Of a DNA stretch of 51,576 bases, positions 1-7,421 are shown one piece after another. The stretch is from Cereibacter changlensis JA139 (GTDB lineage: Bacteria > Pseudomonadota > Alphaproteobacteria > Rhodobacterales > Rhodobacteraceae): contig NZ_PZKG01000019.1 of the NCBI RefSeq assembly GCF_003034985.1, positions 1 through 51,576 on the forward strand, read 5' to 3'. Positions within the stretch are counted from its first letter, which is position 1. Each line of letters starts with the position of its first letter. Under the pieces are notes generated by a model. The model was not told where the DNA came from. It saw only the letters and a program-made list of their open reading frames with translations, and did not search any database. A program made the translations under genes and the position numbers.

Positions 1-225
1 GGCTACCGCCGCCCGCCGCGCCCTGAGCTCCGGCGGCGCGGTGGTGCGCGCGAAGCTCAAGCCCTGCTTCGGCGCCGGAGCGCCGTCCTTCTCCGGATAG
101 ATCAGCTTCGCCCCGTCCCAGACCGCCACGGGCAGGCCCGAGACCCCGCGCGGGATCCGCCGCAGCCGGCCCGCCGCCAGCGCCGCGTCGATCAGCGCCC
201 GGTCGCTGTCGGAGATCCGCGTCAT
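1..225 (-). CDS. Phage-type hypothetical protein, partial (N-terminal 75 residues)
   Basis: The frame is open from an ATG at 225 leftward to the edge of the window with no stop, so only the first 75 residues are seen. The visible part begins MTRISDSDRALIDAAL and has basic and short hydrophobic stretches but no motif I recognise. Its ATG overlaps the TGA of the DUF6378-type gene upstream in an ATGA junction, which implies translational coupling in a leftward phage-like operon. Function unknown. Confidence 0.55.
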   Translation of the reverse strand, partial: MTRISDSDRALIDAALAAGRLRRIPRGVSGLPVAVWDGAKLIYPEKDGAPAPKQGLSFARTTAPPELRARRAAVA

Positions 226-494
226 GACCCGGCCCCCGTGGCGAGCTCGCCGCCGCAGGCCGCATAGCCGGCGAGGTCGATCCAGTTGTCGGCATGGCGC
301 GGGTTCTCGACGAGCCGCGCGACCTTCATCAGCGCCAGCATCGCCGCCGCGTCGACCGCCGTCACCGGCTGGCCGAGATAGATACTCCAGAGATCGCCGA
401 TCCGCCCGAGCCCCTCGTCGAGCGCGCCATGCGTCGCCGCCCGCTCGACCGTCACCAGCCGGCTGGCGGTGGCGAGGATGTCCTCCCGCGTCAT
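222..494 (-). CDS. DUF6378-type phage protein
   Basis: This 90-residue protein begins MTREDILATASRLV. It resembles the small DUF6378 family common in prophages: an N-terminal helix, a central LWSIYLG segment, then an alanine/leucine-rich helix with MLALMKVARL and a conserved HADNWIDLAGYAA near residues 68-79. The family has no firmly known biochemical role. Both ends are coupled by ATGA overlaps, with a broken gene upstream (491-494) and a truncated gene downstream (222-225), which supports this start over longer versions. The family call is from memory of its pattern; the reading frame itself is convincing. Confidence 0.75.
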   Translation of the reverse strand: MTREDILATASRLVTVERAATHGALDEGLGRIGDLWSIYLGQPVTAVDAAAMLALMKVARLVENPRHADNWIDLAGYAACGGELATGAGS

Positions 495-818
495 GCCCGC
501 ACCGCCTTCGGCCCCACCGCCGCCCGGATCGCCTCCAGCCGCTTCAGCATCGTGCCGAGGATGCCCCGCGCCTCGGCCAGCTCGGCGCGCGCCGCCTCGA
601 TCGCCGCATCCCGCGCGGCCATGGCGGCGAACTCCCGGCGCAGATCGGCCAAGAGCCCTCGATCTCCTCGTTGCCGCCCGCCGGCCCGTAGAGATCCTCG
701 CGCACCGAGGCGACCCAGCCCGGCAGGACCCCGGCAGCGAGGCGGCGACCGTCTGATCGGTCTCGCCGCCCACGTAGCGCCCGGCCTTCACATCGTAGGA
801 CGCATCCAGCAGCTGCAC
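491..818 (-). pseudogene. Phage-type hypothetical gene broken by two frameshifts
   Basis: Three reading frames read in sequence give one plausible protein. The first contains REIVQLLDASYDVKAGRYVGG, the second VLPGWVASVREDLYGPAGG, and the third begins LLADLRREFAAMAARD and continues as a charged alanine-rich helix to a TGA at 491-493. The first shift lies near 738, where a G run reads as four bases and five would restore the frame. The second lies near 655, where one further base would restore it. The joined product looks like a DNA-binding type N-terminus followed by a coiled coil. No ATG lies in frame upstream; GTG at 818 is the nearest start. It is either a decayed prophage gene or two sequencing errors. 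Confidence 0.55.
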
Positions 819-906
819 GATCTCGCGCTTCTGCGCCGTGATGTTGCCCGCCGGCTCGGCACCACCCCCGAGGCGGTCGCCTCCGTCGTGCCGGCGGAGC
901 GCTCCG

Positions 907-1179
907 TTGGCTGAGGCGCGGAGCGTCGGCCGGCTCGCGCTGCGGGTCGAGGGCGACTGGTGGGTCGCCTATCACGCCGCCGGCGGGACGATGGAGGGAG
1001 CCGCGCCGCTCGGCTCCATCGCCATGGCGGCGGTCACCGGCAACACCGCCCGCAAGGCGGGTTTCCTCGCTCTGATGCAGGAGGTGCTGGCCGATCGGGT
1101 CGAGCAGGATACCGGCCTACGCCCGCAGTTCACCGCCCCCGCCCGCGCCCCGGAGCACGAACGCTCCGGCCGCGCCTGA
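907..1179 (+). CDS. Phage-type hypothetical protein
   Basis: This is a short protein of about 90 residues with a WWVAYHAAGGTMEGAAPLGSI core, then AVTGNTARKAGFLALMQEVLAD and a charged end rich in proline and arginine. I take the TTG at 907 because GGAG lies 7 bases before it and because recognisable sequence begins just after it; an ATG at 841 is the alternative. Proteins with this layout occur in alphaproteobacterial prophages, but I know no function. The stop is 11 bases before the methyltransferase-like gene, so the two are probably co-transcribed. Confidence 0.5.
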   Translation: MAEARSVGRLALRVEGDWWVAYHAAGGTMEGAAPLGSIAMAAVTGNTARKAGFLALMQEVLADRVEQDTGLRPQFTAPARAPEHERSGRA

Positions 1180-1190
1180 GGGAGGGGAAG

Positions 1191-1907
1191 ATGGCCCAAG
1201 CCCTCCGCGTCCTCGTCGGCTGCGAGACTTCCGGCCGGGTGCGCCGCGCCTTCGCCGCCCGCGGCCACGACGCCTGGTCCTGCGACCTGCTGCCGGCCGA
1301 GGACGGCAGCAACCGCCATCTCGTCGGCGATATCCGCGACATGCTGCACATGGGATGGGACCTGCTCGCCGTCATGCACCCGCCCTGCACCCGGCTCTGC
1401 AACAGCGGTGTGCGCTGGCTGCACGAGCCGCCCAAGCACGCGCCGAAGGAGGCGAGCGCCGAGGAGCGCGCCGCCTGGCCGGATCTCGGCCGCGAGGCGC
1501 GGCTCGCCGTCATGTGGCGGCTGCTCGAGGAGGGCGCGTCGCTCTTCTCCGCCTGCTGGAGCGCGCCGATCGACAGGGTGGCGATCGAGAACCCGGTGAT
1601 GCACCGACACGCCGCCGAGCGCCTGCCGCCCGACCTGCCCCGGCCGCAGATCGTCCAGCCCTGGTGGTTCGGCGAGCCCTTCTTCAAGGCCACCGGCTTC
1701 TACCGCCGCGGCCTGCCGCCGCTCACCCCGACTAACCGCCTGACCCCGCCGAAGCCCGGGACCGACGAACACAAGGCTTGGTCCGCCATCCACCGCGCCA
1801 GCCCCGGCCCCGACCGCTGGAAGATCCGCAGCCGCACCTTCACCGGCCTCGCCGAAGCGATCGCCGAGCAATGGGGCGGACATGCTGAGCGGGAGGCTGC
1901 GGCATGA
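1191..1907 (+). CDS. Compact C5-cytosine methyltransferase-like phage protein
   Basis: The protein is 238 residues with a good Shine-Dalgarno site (GGAGG, 1181-1185). It has pieces of the C5-methyltransferase fold: an N-terminal VLVGCETSGRVRRAFAARG resembling the SAM loop, a following acidic strand, HPPCTRLCNSG with the Pro-Cys nucleophile motif near residues 60-70, and IENPVMHRHA resembling the Glu-Asn-Val motif. Bona fide enzymes are usually 300 or more residues and have a clear target-recognition domain, which I cannot see here. It may be a minimal phage modification enzyme or an inactive relative. Its TGA overlaps the next ATG (1904-1907). Confidence 0.65.
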   Translation: MAQALRVLVGCETSGRVRRAFAARGHDAWSCDLLPAEDGSNRHLVGDIRDMLHMGWDLLAVMHPPCTRLCNSGVRWLHEPPKHAPKEASAEERAAWPDLGREARLAVMWRLLEEGASLFSACWSAPIDRVAIENPVMHRHAAERLPPDLPRPQIVQPWWFGEPFFKATGFYRRGLPPLTPTNRLTPPKPGTDEHKAWSAIHRASPGPDRWKIRSRTFTGLAEAIAEQWGGHAEREAAA

Positions 1908-2068
1908 GGGCGCAGCCGATGGCCGGTGATGAGGGCGGGAGCGAGAGCACCGTACGCTGTTTTCTGGCGCTGCGCGGAGTCGAGCAGTCACTGCAGCACC
2001 CGATATCTGCGTCATATCACTGGCAGACGCAGGCTGATCGCGCGTCAGCGCAAAGGATCAGGCCATGA
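1904..2068 (+). CDS. Small hypothetical ORF (54 residues) coupled to neighbours
   Basis: The ATG at 1904 overlaps the stop of the methyltransferase-like gene in an ATGA junction, and the TGA of this frame overlaps the next ATG at 2065 in a second ATGA junction. The product begins MRAQPMAGDEGGSEST and shows no recognisable domain. Two successive ATGA junctions are the only support; the sequence composition does not prove coding. Confidence 0.35.
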   Translation: MRAQPMAGDEGGSESTVRCFLALRGVEQSLQHPISASYHWQTQADRASAQRIRP

Positions 2069-2325
2069 CTGCCACTCCGCGACCCGGCGGCAAACGGGAT
2101 ATCATGGCCAGGGAGCACGATACGGATGAGCTCATGGCGTTTGTTCGGGCACTGGCTCGAAGCCTCGCGGCGCGGCATCATGCCCAAGACCAGACCGGAG
2201 AATTGGAATGCCGCAAGGATGCCGCGCCGCAGTCTACGCCCGCTACTCCACAGAGCTCCAGGACGAACGATCGATTGATGATCAGCTGGCGCTCTGCCGG
2301 GACTACGCCGACCGGAATCAGCTGA
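2065..2325 (+). CDS. Small hypothetical ORF before the recombinase
   Basis: The frame starts at an ATG overlapping the previous stop. It encodes a charged helix (DTDELMAFVRALARSLAARHH), then runs 118 bases into the recombinase gene in another frame. Short helical ORFs of this kind often precede serine recombinases in Rhodobacterales, and an internal ATG at 2104 is an alternative start. The overlap with the recombinase makes the C-terminal third doubtful. Confidence 0.35.
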   Translation: MTATPRPGGKRDIMAREHDTDELMAFVRALARSLAARHHAQDQTGELECRKDAAPQSTPATPQSSRTNDRLMISWRSAGTTPTGIS

Positions 2326-3830
2326 TCGTCGTCGCCACCTTCGAGGACAGAGCCAAGACCAGCGCCAGCATCTTTGGCCGCGACGGGCTGGCGCGCATGA
2401 TGGAACAGGCGAAGACTCGGCGCTTCGATGTCCTGATCGTCGAGGCGCTGGACCGGCTGTCGCGCGACCAGGAGGACCTCGCGCATATCCACAAACGTCT
2501 GAGCTTTGCGCGCATCGAGATCCGCACCGTCCACGAGGGCATAGCGGACTCAGTCTCGGTTGGCCTGCGCGGCTTGATGGGCACCATGTTTCTCGATGCG
2601 CTCAAGGCGAAGACCAAACGCGGCTTGGCGGGCGTGATCCGCGACGGCCGGCACGCCGGCGGACAGACCTACGGCTATCGCCCCGTGCCGGGAGAGCCGG
2701 GAAAGCGCGAGATCATCCCGCATGAAGCCGAGACGATCTGCGAGATCTTCTCGGCCTACGTCAGTGGCAAGAGCCCGCGGACGATCGCAGGGGAGTTAAA
2801 CGACCGCGGCATCTCTCCGCCGCGCGGACGGCGTTGGAACGCGTCCACGCTGAACGGAAACCCCACTCGCGGCTACGGCATCCTGCGAAATCCGATGTAC
2901 GACGGCCGCCTCGTCTGGAATCGGGTCACCATGGTCAGGGATCCGGACACAGGGCGACGGGTCAATCGCGAGAACCCGATTGAAAACCGGCAGGAGGTGG
3001 AGGCAGAGCACCTGCGCATCGTGCCGCGGGAGCTGTTCGAGGAGGCCTTTGCCCGCTACCTGAAGCAATCAGCGGCGGCCAGCAGCGGCGGGCTGACCAA
3101 GGCCCCCCCACGCCCATTTTCCGGCCTGATCCGCTGCGCCTGCTGCGGAAGCGGCATGAGCATCCATGACCGGTACGGCGCGGCCATCCGGATCCGCTGC
3201 AGCGCCGCGACGGAGAGCGGCAGTTGCGGCAACAAGGCACGCTATCGCCTCGACAAGATCGAGGAGGCGATTTTCGAACGCCTGCGCGCTCAGCTCGACC
3301 GGCCGGAGTATCTCAATGAGTTTGTGCGCTCTTATGCCGAAGAGCGGCGGCGCTTGGCAAATGCCGCCCGTCAGGACCGCGCCAAGATCGAGCGGGCCGC
3401 AGCCGATACCCAAGCGCGATACATGCGGCTGGTTGAGATGATGGCCAGAGGGCTGATCGAGGGACAGGAGGCGGACGCCCAGGTTCTGAACGCGAAGCGG
3501 GCCGCCGCCCTCGCCCGGGCCGAGCTGGACCTTGTCCATGCAGACACGAATGTTGTTGAGCTGCATCCGCAGGCGGCTGCGGCCTACACCCGGGCAATCG
3601 CCGACCTCTCGTCGGCGCTCAAGCGTGGCGATGGGCGCTTCGATGCTGCCGCAGTCGAAGCTCTGCGCCGGGTCGTGACGGAGATCACGGTCCACCCGAA
3701 GGATGAGTCTCGCGACGTGCTGGTCGAGGTCCGCGGCAACATGGAAAGCCTGCTCGGGCTTGATCAACAGGTTGTGGGGGGTCCGATGGTGGCGAGGGGG
3801 GGACTCGAACCCCCGACCCCACGATTATGA
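2208..3830 (+). CDS. Large serine recombinase (integrase of the element)
   Basis: This 540-residue protein catalyses integration or excision of the mobile element through a phosphoserine linkage. The N-terminal resolvase domain (about 5-150) has the catalytic YARYS motif with Ser14. A recombinase domain follows (about 160-270), then a zinc ribbon with CACC and a later Cys pair (about 305-340), a coiled-coil stretch (about 355-440) and a C-terminal domain. The ATG at 2208 has CCGGAG 7 bases upstream. The last 14 residues, MVARGGLEPPTPRL, and the stop codon are encoded by the antisense strand of the tRNA-Met gene, so this tail was probably acquired by integration. It marks the right boundary of the element. 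Confidence 0.93.
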   Translation: MPQGCRAAVYARYSTELQDERSIDDQLALCRDYADRNQLIVVATFEDRAKTSASIFGRDGLARMMEQAKTRRFDVLIVEALDRLSRDQEDLAHIHKRLSFARIEIRTVHEGIADSVSVGLRGLMGTMFLDALKAKTKRGLAGVIRDGRHAGGQTYGYRPVPGEPGKREIIPHEAETICEIFSAYVSGKSPRTIAGELNDRGISPPRGRRWNASTLNGNPTRGYGILRNPMYDGRLVWNRVTMVRDPDTGRRVNRENPIENRQEVEAEHLRIVPRELFEEAFARYLKQSAAASSGGLTKAPPRPFSGLIRCACCGSGMSIHDRYGAAIRIRCSAATESGSCGNKARYRLDKIEEAIFERLRAQLDRPEYLNEFVRSYAEERRRLANAARQDRAKIERAAADTQARYMRLVEMMARGLIEGQEADAQVLNAKRAAALARAELDLVHADTNVVELHPQAAAAYTRAIADLSSALKRGDGRFDAAAVEALRRVVTEITVHPKDESRDVLVEVRGNMESLLGLDQQVVGGPMVARGGLEPPTPRL

Positions 3831-3863
3831 GTCGTGTGCTCTAACCAGCTGAGCTACCTCGCC
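3787..3863 (-). tRNA. tRNA-Met (CAT), elongator type; probable integration target
   Basis: The minus strand folds as a full cloverleaf: acceptor GGCGAGG paired with CCTCGCC, discriminator A and an encoded CCA (3787-3789), D-arm AGCTCAGCTGGTTAGAGC, anticodon stem CACGA/TCGTG with loop CTCATAA (anticodon at 3827-3829), and T-arm GGGGGTTCGAGTCCCCC. The GCACA-stem and GGGGTC variable region are like elongator tRNA-Met rather than the lysidine-modified isoleucine tRNA, which also has a CAT anticodon. The recombinase frame ends inside the anticodon loop. Confidence 0.95.
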
Positions 3864-3961
3864 ATCGGTGGACGCTGCCTAGTGAAACGGCCCGGAAGCG
3901 TCAAGCGGAAAACTCGATGGGGCCGCTCTTCATCGCGCATCTTGCGCCGCGCGCCCCTCTC

Positions 3962-5959
3962 TCAGCGCGCGATGCGCGGGCGGCCCGAGGCGACGACGCT
4001 CAGCGTCGCCTCGATGAACATCGATCGGCCCTCCACCAGCGCCTCGCGGATGTCACTGCTGGCGGTCACCCGCAGGTCCTCCGCCCCCGCCGCCCGGGCC
4101 CTTGCGCTCGCCTCGGCCACCAGCGCCGCCTGCATCGCCTCCAGCGCCGCGTCGCGGTCGGGGAAGGTCTGCAGCCGGCCGGGTAGATGCGCGGTGAAGC
4201 GGCCCTCGCCGGGGCTGCTCACCAGCCCGGTCGCGCGCTGCGAGACCATGCCCACCACCGCGCCGATGGCGTTGGCCACCCCGGCATGCTCCGGCAGGAT
4301 CATCTCGCAGCCCAGGCGCTCGCCCACCGCGCCGTAATAGGACGGCGCCGAGGCGCCAAGCCCCACCACCGGGATGCCCAGCCGGGCGCTGATCTCGATC
4401 ACGCCGCGATGCTGGCCCAGCCCCGCCCGCATCAGGCTGTGCCGCGCCAGCGCCTGCGGCTCCTCGTCCTGAAACGCCGGCTCCTCGGCGAAGGCCGCTT
4501 CCAAGAGGCAATCCACCGTCTGCGCGGTCAGCTGATCGACGATCTGCTGCGCCAGAAGCGCCGGATCGGGGGCGATGCGCTCGCCGCGCGCATTGCGCCG
4601 CCGGCCCATCAGCCGCAGCGCCTTCTCCGAGGCCGCCGCGTCCCAGCTGTCCAGCCGCCCCAGCACATGGCTCGCGTCCGAGGGCGTCACCCCCGACAGC
4701 ATCACCAGCCCGCGCGCCACCAGCCGCTCCAGCGCCGCCGCCTCGAGCCGGCTGGCCAGCGCCTCGGTCAGCGGCATCGGCCCGGCGATCCGCGCCAACA
4801 ACCCCGCCTCGCGCGGGGTGAGCCCGCCCGCCTCGAGGCCCGTCGGCAGCACGAAGCGCCCGTCGTGATCGCCCGAGGTCTCCGACGACAGCGCCCGGTC
4901 CAGCGCCGCATGCACCATCGCGCCATGGTCCGCCGCCATCAGCGCCACCGGGATCAGCCGACGCGGCCCGAGCCGCAGCCCGCCTGCCAGCCCCTCCAGC
5001 AGATGCACCTCGCTGTCGCCGCCGAGCCCGGTGGTGCGCATTGCCACCGCCTCGACCATGGTGCGATAGGCCCCGACCCGCGCGCCCTGCGGATCGATCT
5101 CGGGCAGGCCGCCGCGCAGCAGCGCCACATCGGTCGTGGTGCCGCCGATGTCCGAAACCAGCGCATCCTCCACCCCGGTCAGCCAGCGCGCGCCGACGAT
5201 GCTGGCGGCAGGGCCGCTCAGGATCGTCTCGATCGGCCGCTCGCGCGCCATCGCCGCCGAGATCAGCGCCCCGTCGCCGCGCACCACCATCAGCGGCGCG
5301 TCGATGGCCAGCGCCCGCAGATGGCCCTCGCAGGCGCTCACCAGCCGGTCGATCATGCCGATCAGCCGGGCGTTCAGCACCGCCGTCAGCGCCCGCTTCG
5401 GGCCGTTGAGCTGCGCCGACAGCTCGTGCGAGCAGGTGACGGGCCGCCCGGTCGCGGCGCGGATCACCTCGCGCGCCGCCACCTCATGCGCGGGGTTGCG
5501 GGTTGCAAAGCGCGCGGCCACGGCGAAGCCCATCACCTCCGGCCCCAGCGCCGCCACCTGCGCCCCGAGCGCCGCCAGATCGAGCGGGGCGGTCTCGGTC
5601 CCGGCATGGGAATGGCCGCCCGCCATCCGGATCACCGGATCGCCGCCCAGGGCCTCGGTCAGCCCGCCGCGCTCCAGATCGCTGTCGTCGAAGCCGATGA
5701 ACACCAGCGCCACGCGCCCGCCCTGCCCCTCGACCAGCGCATTGGTGGCCAGCGTGGTGGAGAGCGAGACCATGGCGACCTCGGCGGCGGCGATCCCCGC
5801 CCCCGCCAGCGCCGCATCCACCGCGCGGCCGATCCCCAGCGCCAGATTGGCCCTTGTGGTCAGCGACTTGGCCGAGCCGATCACCCGGTCGGTGGCAGGA
5901 TCGACGATCACCGCGTCGGTATACGTGCCACCCGTATCGACGCCCAGAAGAACCGTCAT
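3962..5959 (-). CDS. Hydantoinase/oxoprolinase A-type (HyuA-like) protein, orphan
   Basis: The protein is 665 residues with two actin-like ATPase halves: an N-terminal VLLGVDTGGTYTDAV loop (residues 2-16) and SDIGGTTTDVALL in the second half, the phosphate-binding loops of the hydantoinase A / oxoprolinase family. Members hydrolyse cyclic amides such as hydantoins or 5-oxoproline with ATP, usually with a HyuB partner. No HyuB gene is next to it: it lies between the tRNA and rpoN. I chose the ATG at 5959, which gives MTVLLGVDTGG; an upstream in-frame start adds only 11 unlikely residues. The substrate cannot be told from the sequence. Confidence 0.85.
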   Translation of the reverse strand: MTVLLGVDTGGTYTDAVIVDPATDRVIGSAKSLTTRANLALGIGRAVDAALAGAGIAAAEVAMVSLSTTLATNALVEGQGGRVALVFIGFDDSDLERGGLTEALGGDPVIRMAGGHSHAGTETAPLDLAALGAQVAALGPEVMGFAVAARFATRNPAHEVAAREVIRAATGRPVTCSHELSAQLNGPKRALTAVLNARLIGMIDRLVSACEGHLRALAIDAPLMVVRGDGALISAAMARERPIETILSGPAASIVGARWLTGVEDALVSDIGGTTTDVALLRGGLPEIDPQGARVGAYRTMVEAVAMRTTGLGGDSEVHLLEGLAGGLRLGPRRLIPVALMAADHGAMVHAALDRALSSETSGDHDGRFVLPTGLEAGGLTPREAGLLARIAGPMPLTEALASRLEAAALERLVARGLVMLSGVTPSDASHVLGRLDSWDAAASEKALRLMGRRRNARGERIAPDPALLAQQIVDQLTAQTVDCLLEAAFAEEPAFQDEEPQALARHSLMRAGLGQHRGVIEISARLGIPVVGLGASAPSYYGAVGERLGCEMILPEHAGVANAIGAVVGMVSQRATGLVSSPGEGRFTAHLPGRLQTFPDRDAALEAMQAALVAEASARARAAGAEDLRVTASSDIREALVEGRSMFIEATLSVVASGRPRIAR

Positions 5960-6064
5960 ACCTGCCTCATCGTCTCTTGTCCGGCCGCACAATGCGGGGT
6001 CTGCGACACATCTTCAGCGCCCCGAGCGACCTTGCCTGTCGCTCCGCCGCCATATGCCCCAGGG

Positions 6065-7369
6065 TCAACCCGCCCGTCCGGGCTTCTTGCGCCGCCGCCG
6101 CGACGCCGGGGGAATGTTCAGCATCTCGCGATACTTGGCCACGGTGCGCCGCGCCAGCGTCACCCCTTCCGCCGCCAGAGCCTCGGTCAAGGCGACATCC
6201 GACAGCGGGGCCGATGGATCTTCCGCCGCGACCAGCCGCGTCAGGGCCGCGCGCAGCGCCGCCGCCGACGGCCCCGCCTCGCCGATCCGGCCGCTGAACA
6301 GCCGGCGCAGCCACCATGTGCCCTTCGGCGTGTCGACGCTGGTCCCGGCCACCACGCGGCTGATCGTGCTCTCGTGCAGCTCCACCGCCTCGGCCACCTC
6401 GGCCATGGTCATGGGCACCAGCGCCGTCATGCCGGCCTCCAGCGCCGCCTCCTGCCGGCCGAGGATCTCGCGCCCGACCCGCAGCAGGGTGGCGTTGCGG
6501 CTTTCCACCATCCGCCCCAGCGACTGCGCCTGCGACCAGGCGGCGCGGGCCTGCGGCGTCTTCGGCCGCTGTTCGGGCCGGCTCACCCGCACGCTGGGCA
6601 GGGCCGAGCGGTTCAGCGCCACCTGCCAGCCCTCCTCGCCGCGCGTCACGATCAGGTCGGGCTCGCGCACCGCCGCCGAGCCCGCGTCGAATTGCGCGCC
6701 CGGCTTCGGATCGAAGCCGCGGATCAGCCGCAGCCGGGCGACGATCTCCGCCTCGGTCACGGCGCAGATCCGCGCCAGCCGGGTGAACTCGCCCGCGGCG
6801 ACGACGTCGAGATGCTCCAGCATGCAGGACAGCGTCTGGTCCAGACAGCCCTCCTCCACCGCCTGCAGCCGCAGGCATTCGGCCAGCGAGCGGGCGAAGA
6901 GCCCGGTCGGCTCGATGCCCTGCAGCCGGGCCAGCACCGCCTCGGCCTCCGGCAGGGTGGCGCCGCCCTGCGCGGCGATCTCGGCCAGCGGCCGGCCGAG
7001 CCAGCCGGAAGGCTCCAGCGCCTCGGCCAGCAGCACCGCGAGCCGGCGTGGCCGGCCCGAGGGGAACAGCCCGTCCACCGCCTGCATCACATGCGCCATC
7101 AGGCTCGGCGCGGCCGAGGCGGCCAGCTCCACCGAGGCGCCGCCGCGCCCGCCGAGCCCGGCCAGCGCCTCGGTCCAGCGCGGCAGCCATTCGCCCGGCA
7201 CCGCCTGCGCCGGCTCCAGCGCCAGATGCGGGTTCTCGCCGGCCTGCTCCTCCAGATAGCGGGTGAGGCCCGAGGCATCATAGGTCAGGATGCGGATCGA
7301 GGCGGCCAGCCCGAGGTTCAGCTGCAGACGCTGGGTCTGGGCGATGCTGATCCGCTGCCGTGATTTCAT
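6065..7369 (-). CDS. rpoN: RNA polymerase sigma-54 factor
   Basis: This 434-residue sigma factor directs RNA polymerase to -24/-12 promoters and needs an ATP-driven enhancer-binding protein. Region I is the glutamine/leucine-rich start (SIAQTQRLQLNLGLAASIRIL). It passes almost directly to the core-binding region, so the acidic region II of enterobacterial RpoN is nearly absent. The DNA-binding helix-turn-helix contains MAEVAEAVELHESTISRVV, and the RpoN box reads ARRTVAKYRE at about 406-415, before a basic tail. The usual neighbours (lptB upstream; hpf and ptsN downstream) are missing, which suggests a specialised or second copy as known in Rhodobacter. HyuA follows after 105 bases. Confidence 0.95.
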   Translation of the reverse strand: MKSRQRISIAQTQRLQLNLGLAASIRILTYDASGLTRYLEEQAGENPHLALEPAQAVPGEWLPRWTEALAGLGGRGGASVELAASAAPSLMAHVMQAVDGLFPSGRPRRLAVLLAEALEPSGWLGRPLAEIAAQGGATLPEAEAVLARLQGIEPTGLFARSLAECLRLQAVEEGCLDQTLSCMLEHLDVVAAGEFTRLARICAVTEAEIVARLRLIRGFDPKPGAQFDAGSAAVREPDLIVTRGEEGWQVALNRSALPSVRVSRPEQRPKTPQARAAWSQAQSLGRMVESRNATLLRVGREILGRQEAALEAGMTALVPMTMAEVAEAVELHESTISRVVAGTSVDTPKGTWWLRRLFSGRIGEAGPSAAALRAALTRLVAAEDPSAPLSDVALTEALAAEGVTLARRTVAKYREMLNIPPASRRRRKKPGRAG

Positions 7370-7421
7370 GGAGCCCCTCCCGCGCCCGAAACCCTAGCCA
7401 GCGCCCCGCCGCTCCGCAACC

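Noticed and set aside
837-914. Plus-strand peptide ARRLGTTPEAVASVVPAER resembling a helix-turn-helix fragment
   Set aside because: It is short, lies in the divergent start region and has no supporting start or domain; probably chance in GC-rich DNA.
3787-3863. Reading the CAT tRNA as the isoleucine tRNA modified to lysidine
   Set aside because: The anticodon stem flanks and variable region resemble elongator Met; a tRNA classifier could confirm this.
4187-7363. Very long open frames on the plus strand across the HyuA-like gene and rpoN (over 1000 codons), and another from 5136 to 7259
   Set aside because: They are antisense shadows of two well-recognised genes; the products are low-complexity Arg/Pro/His-rich and match no family.
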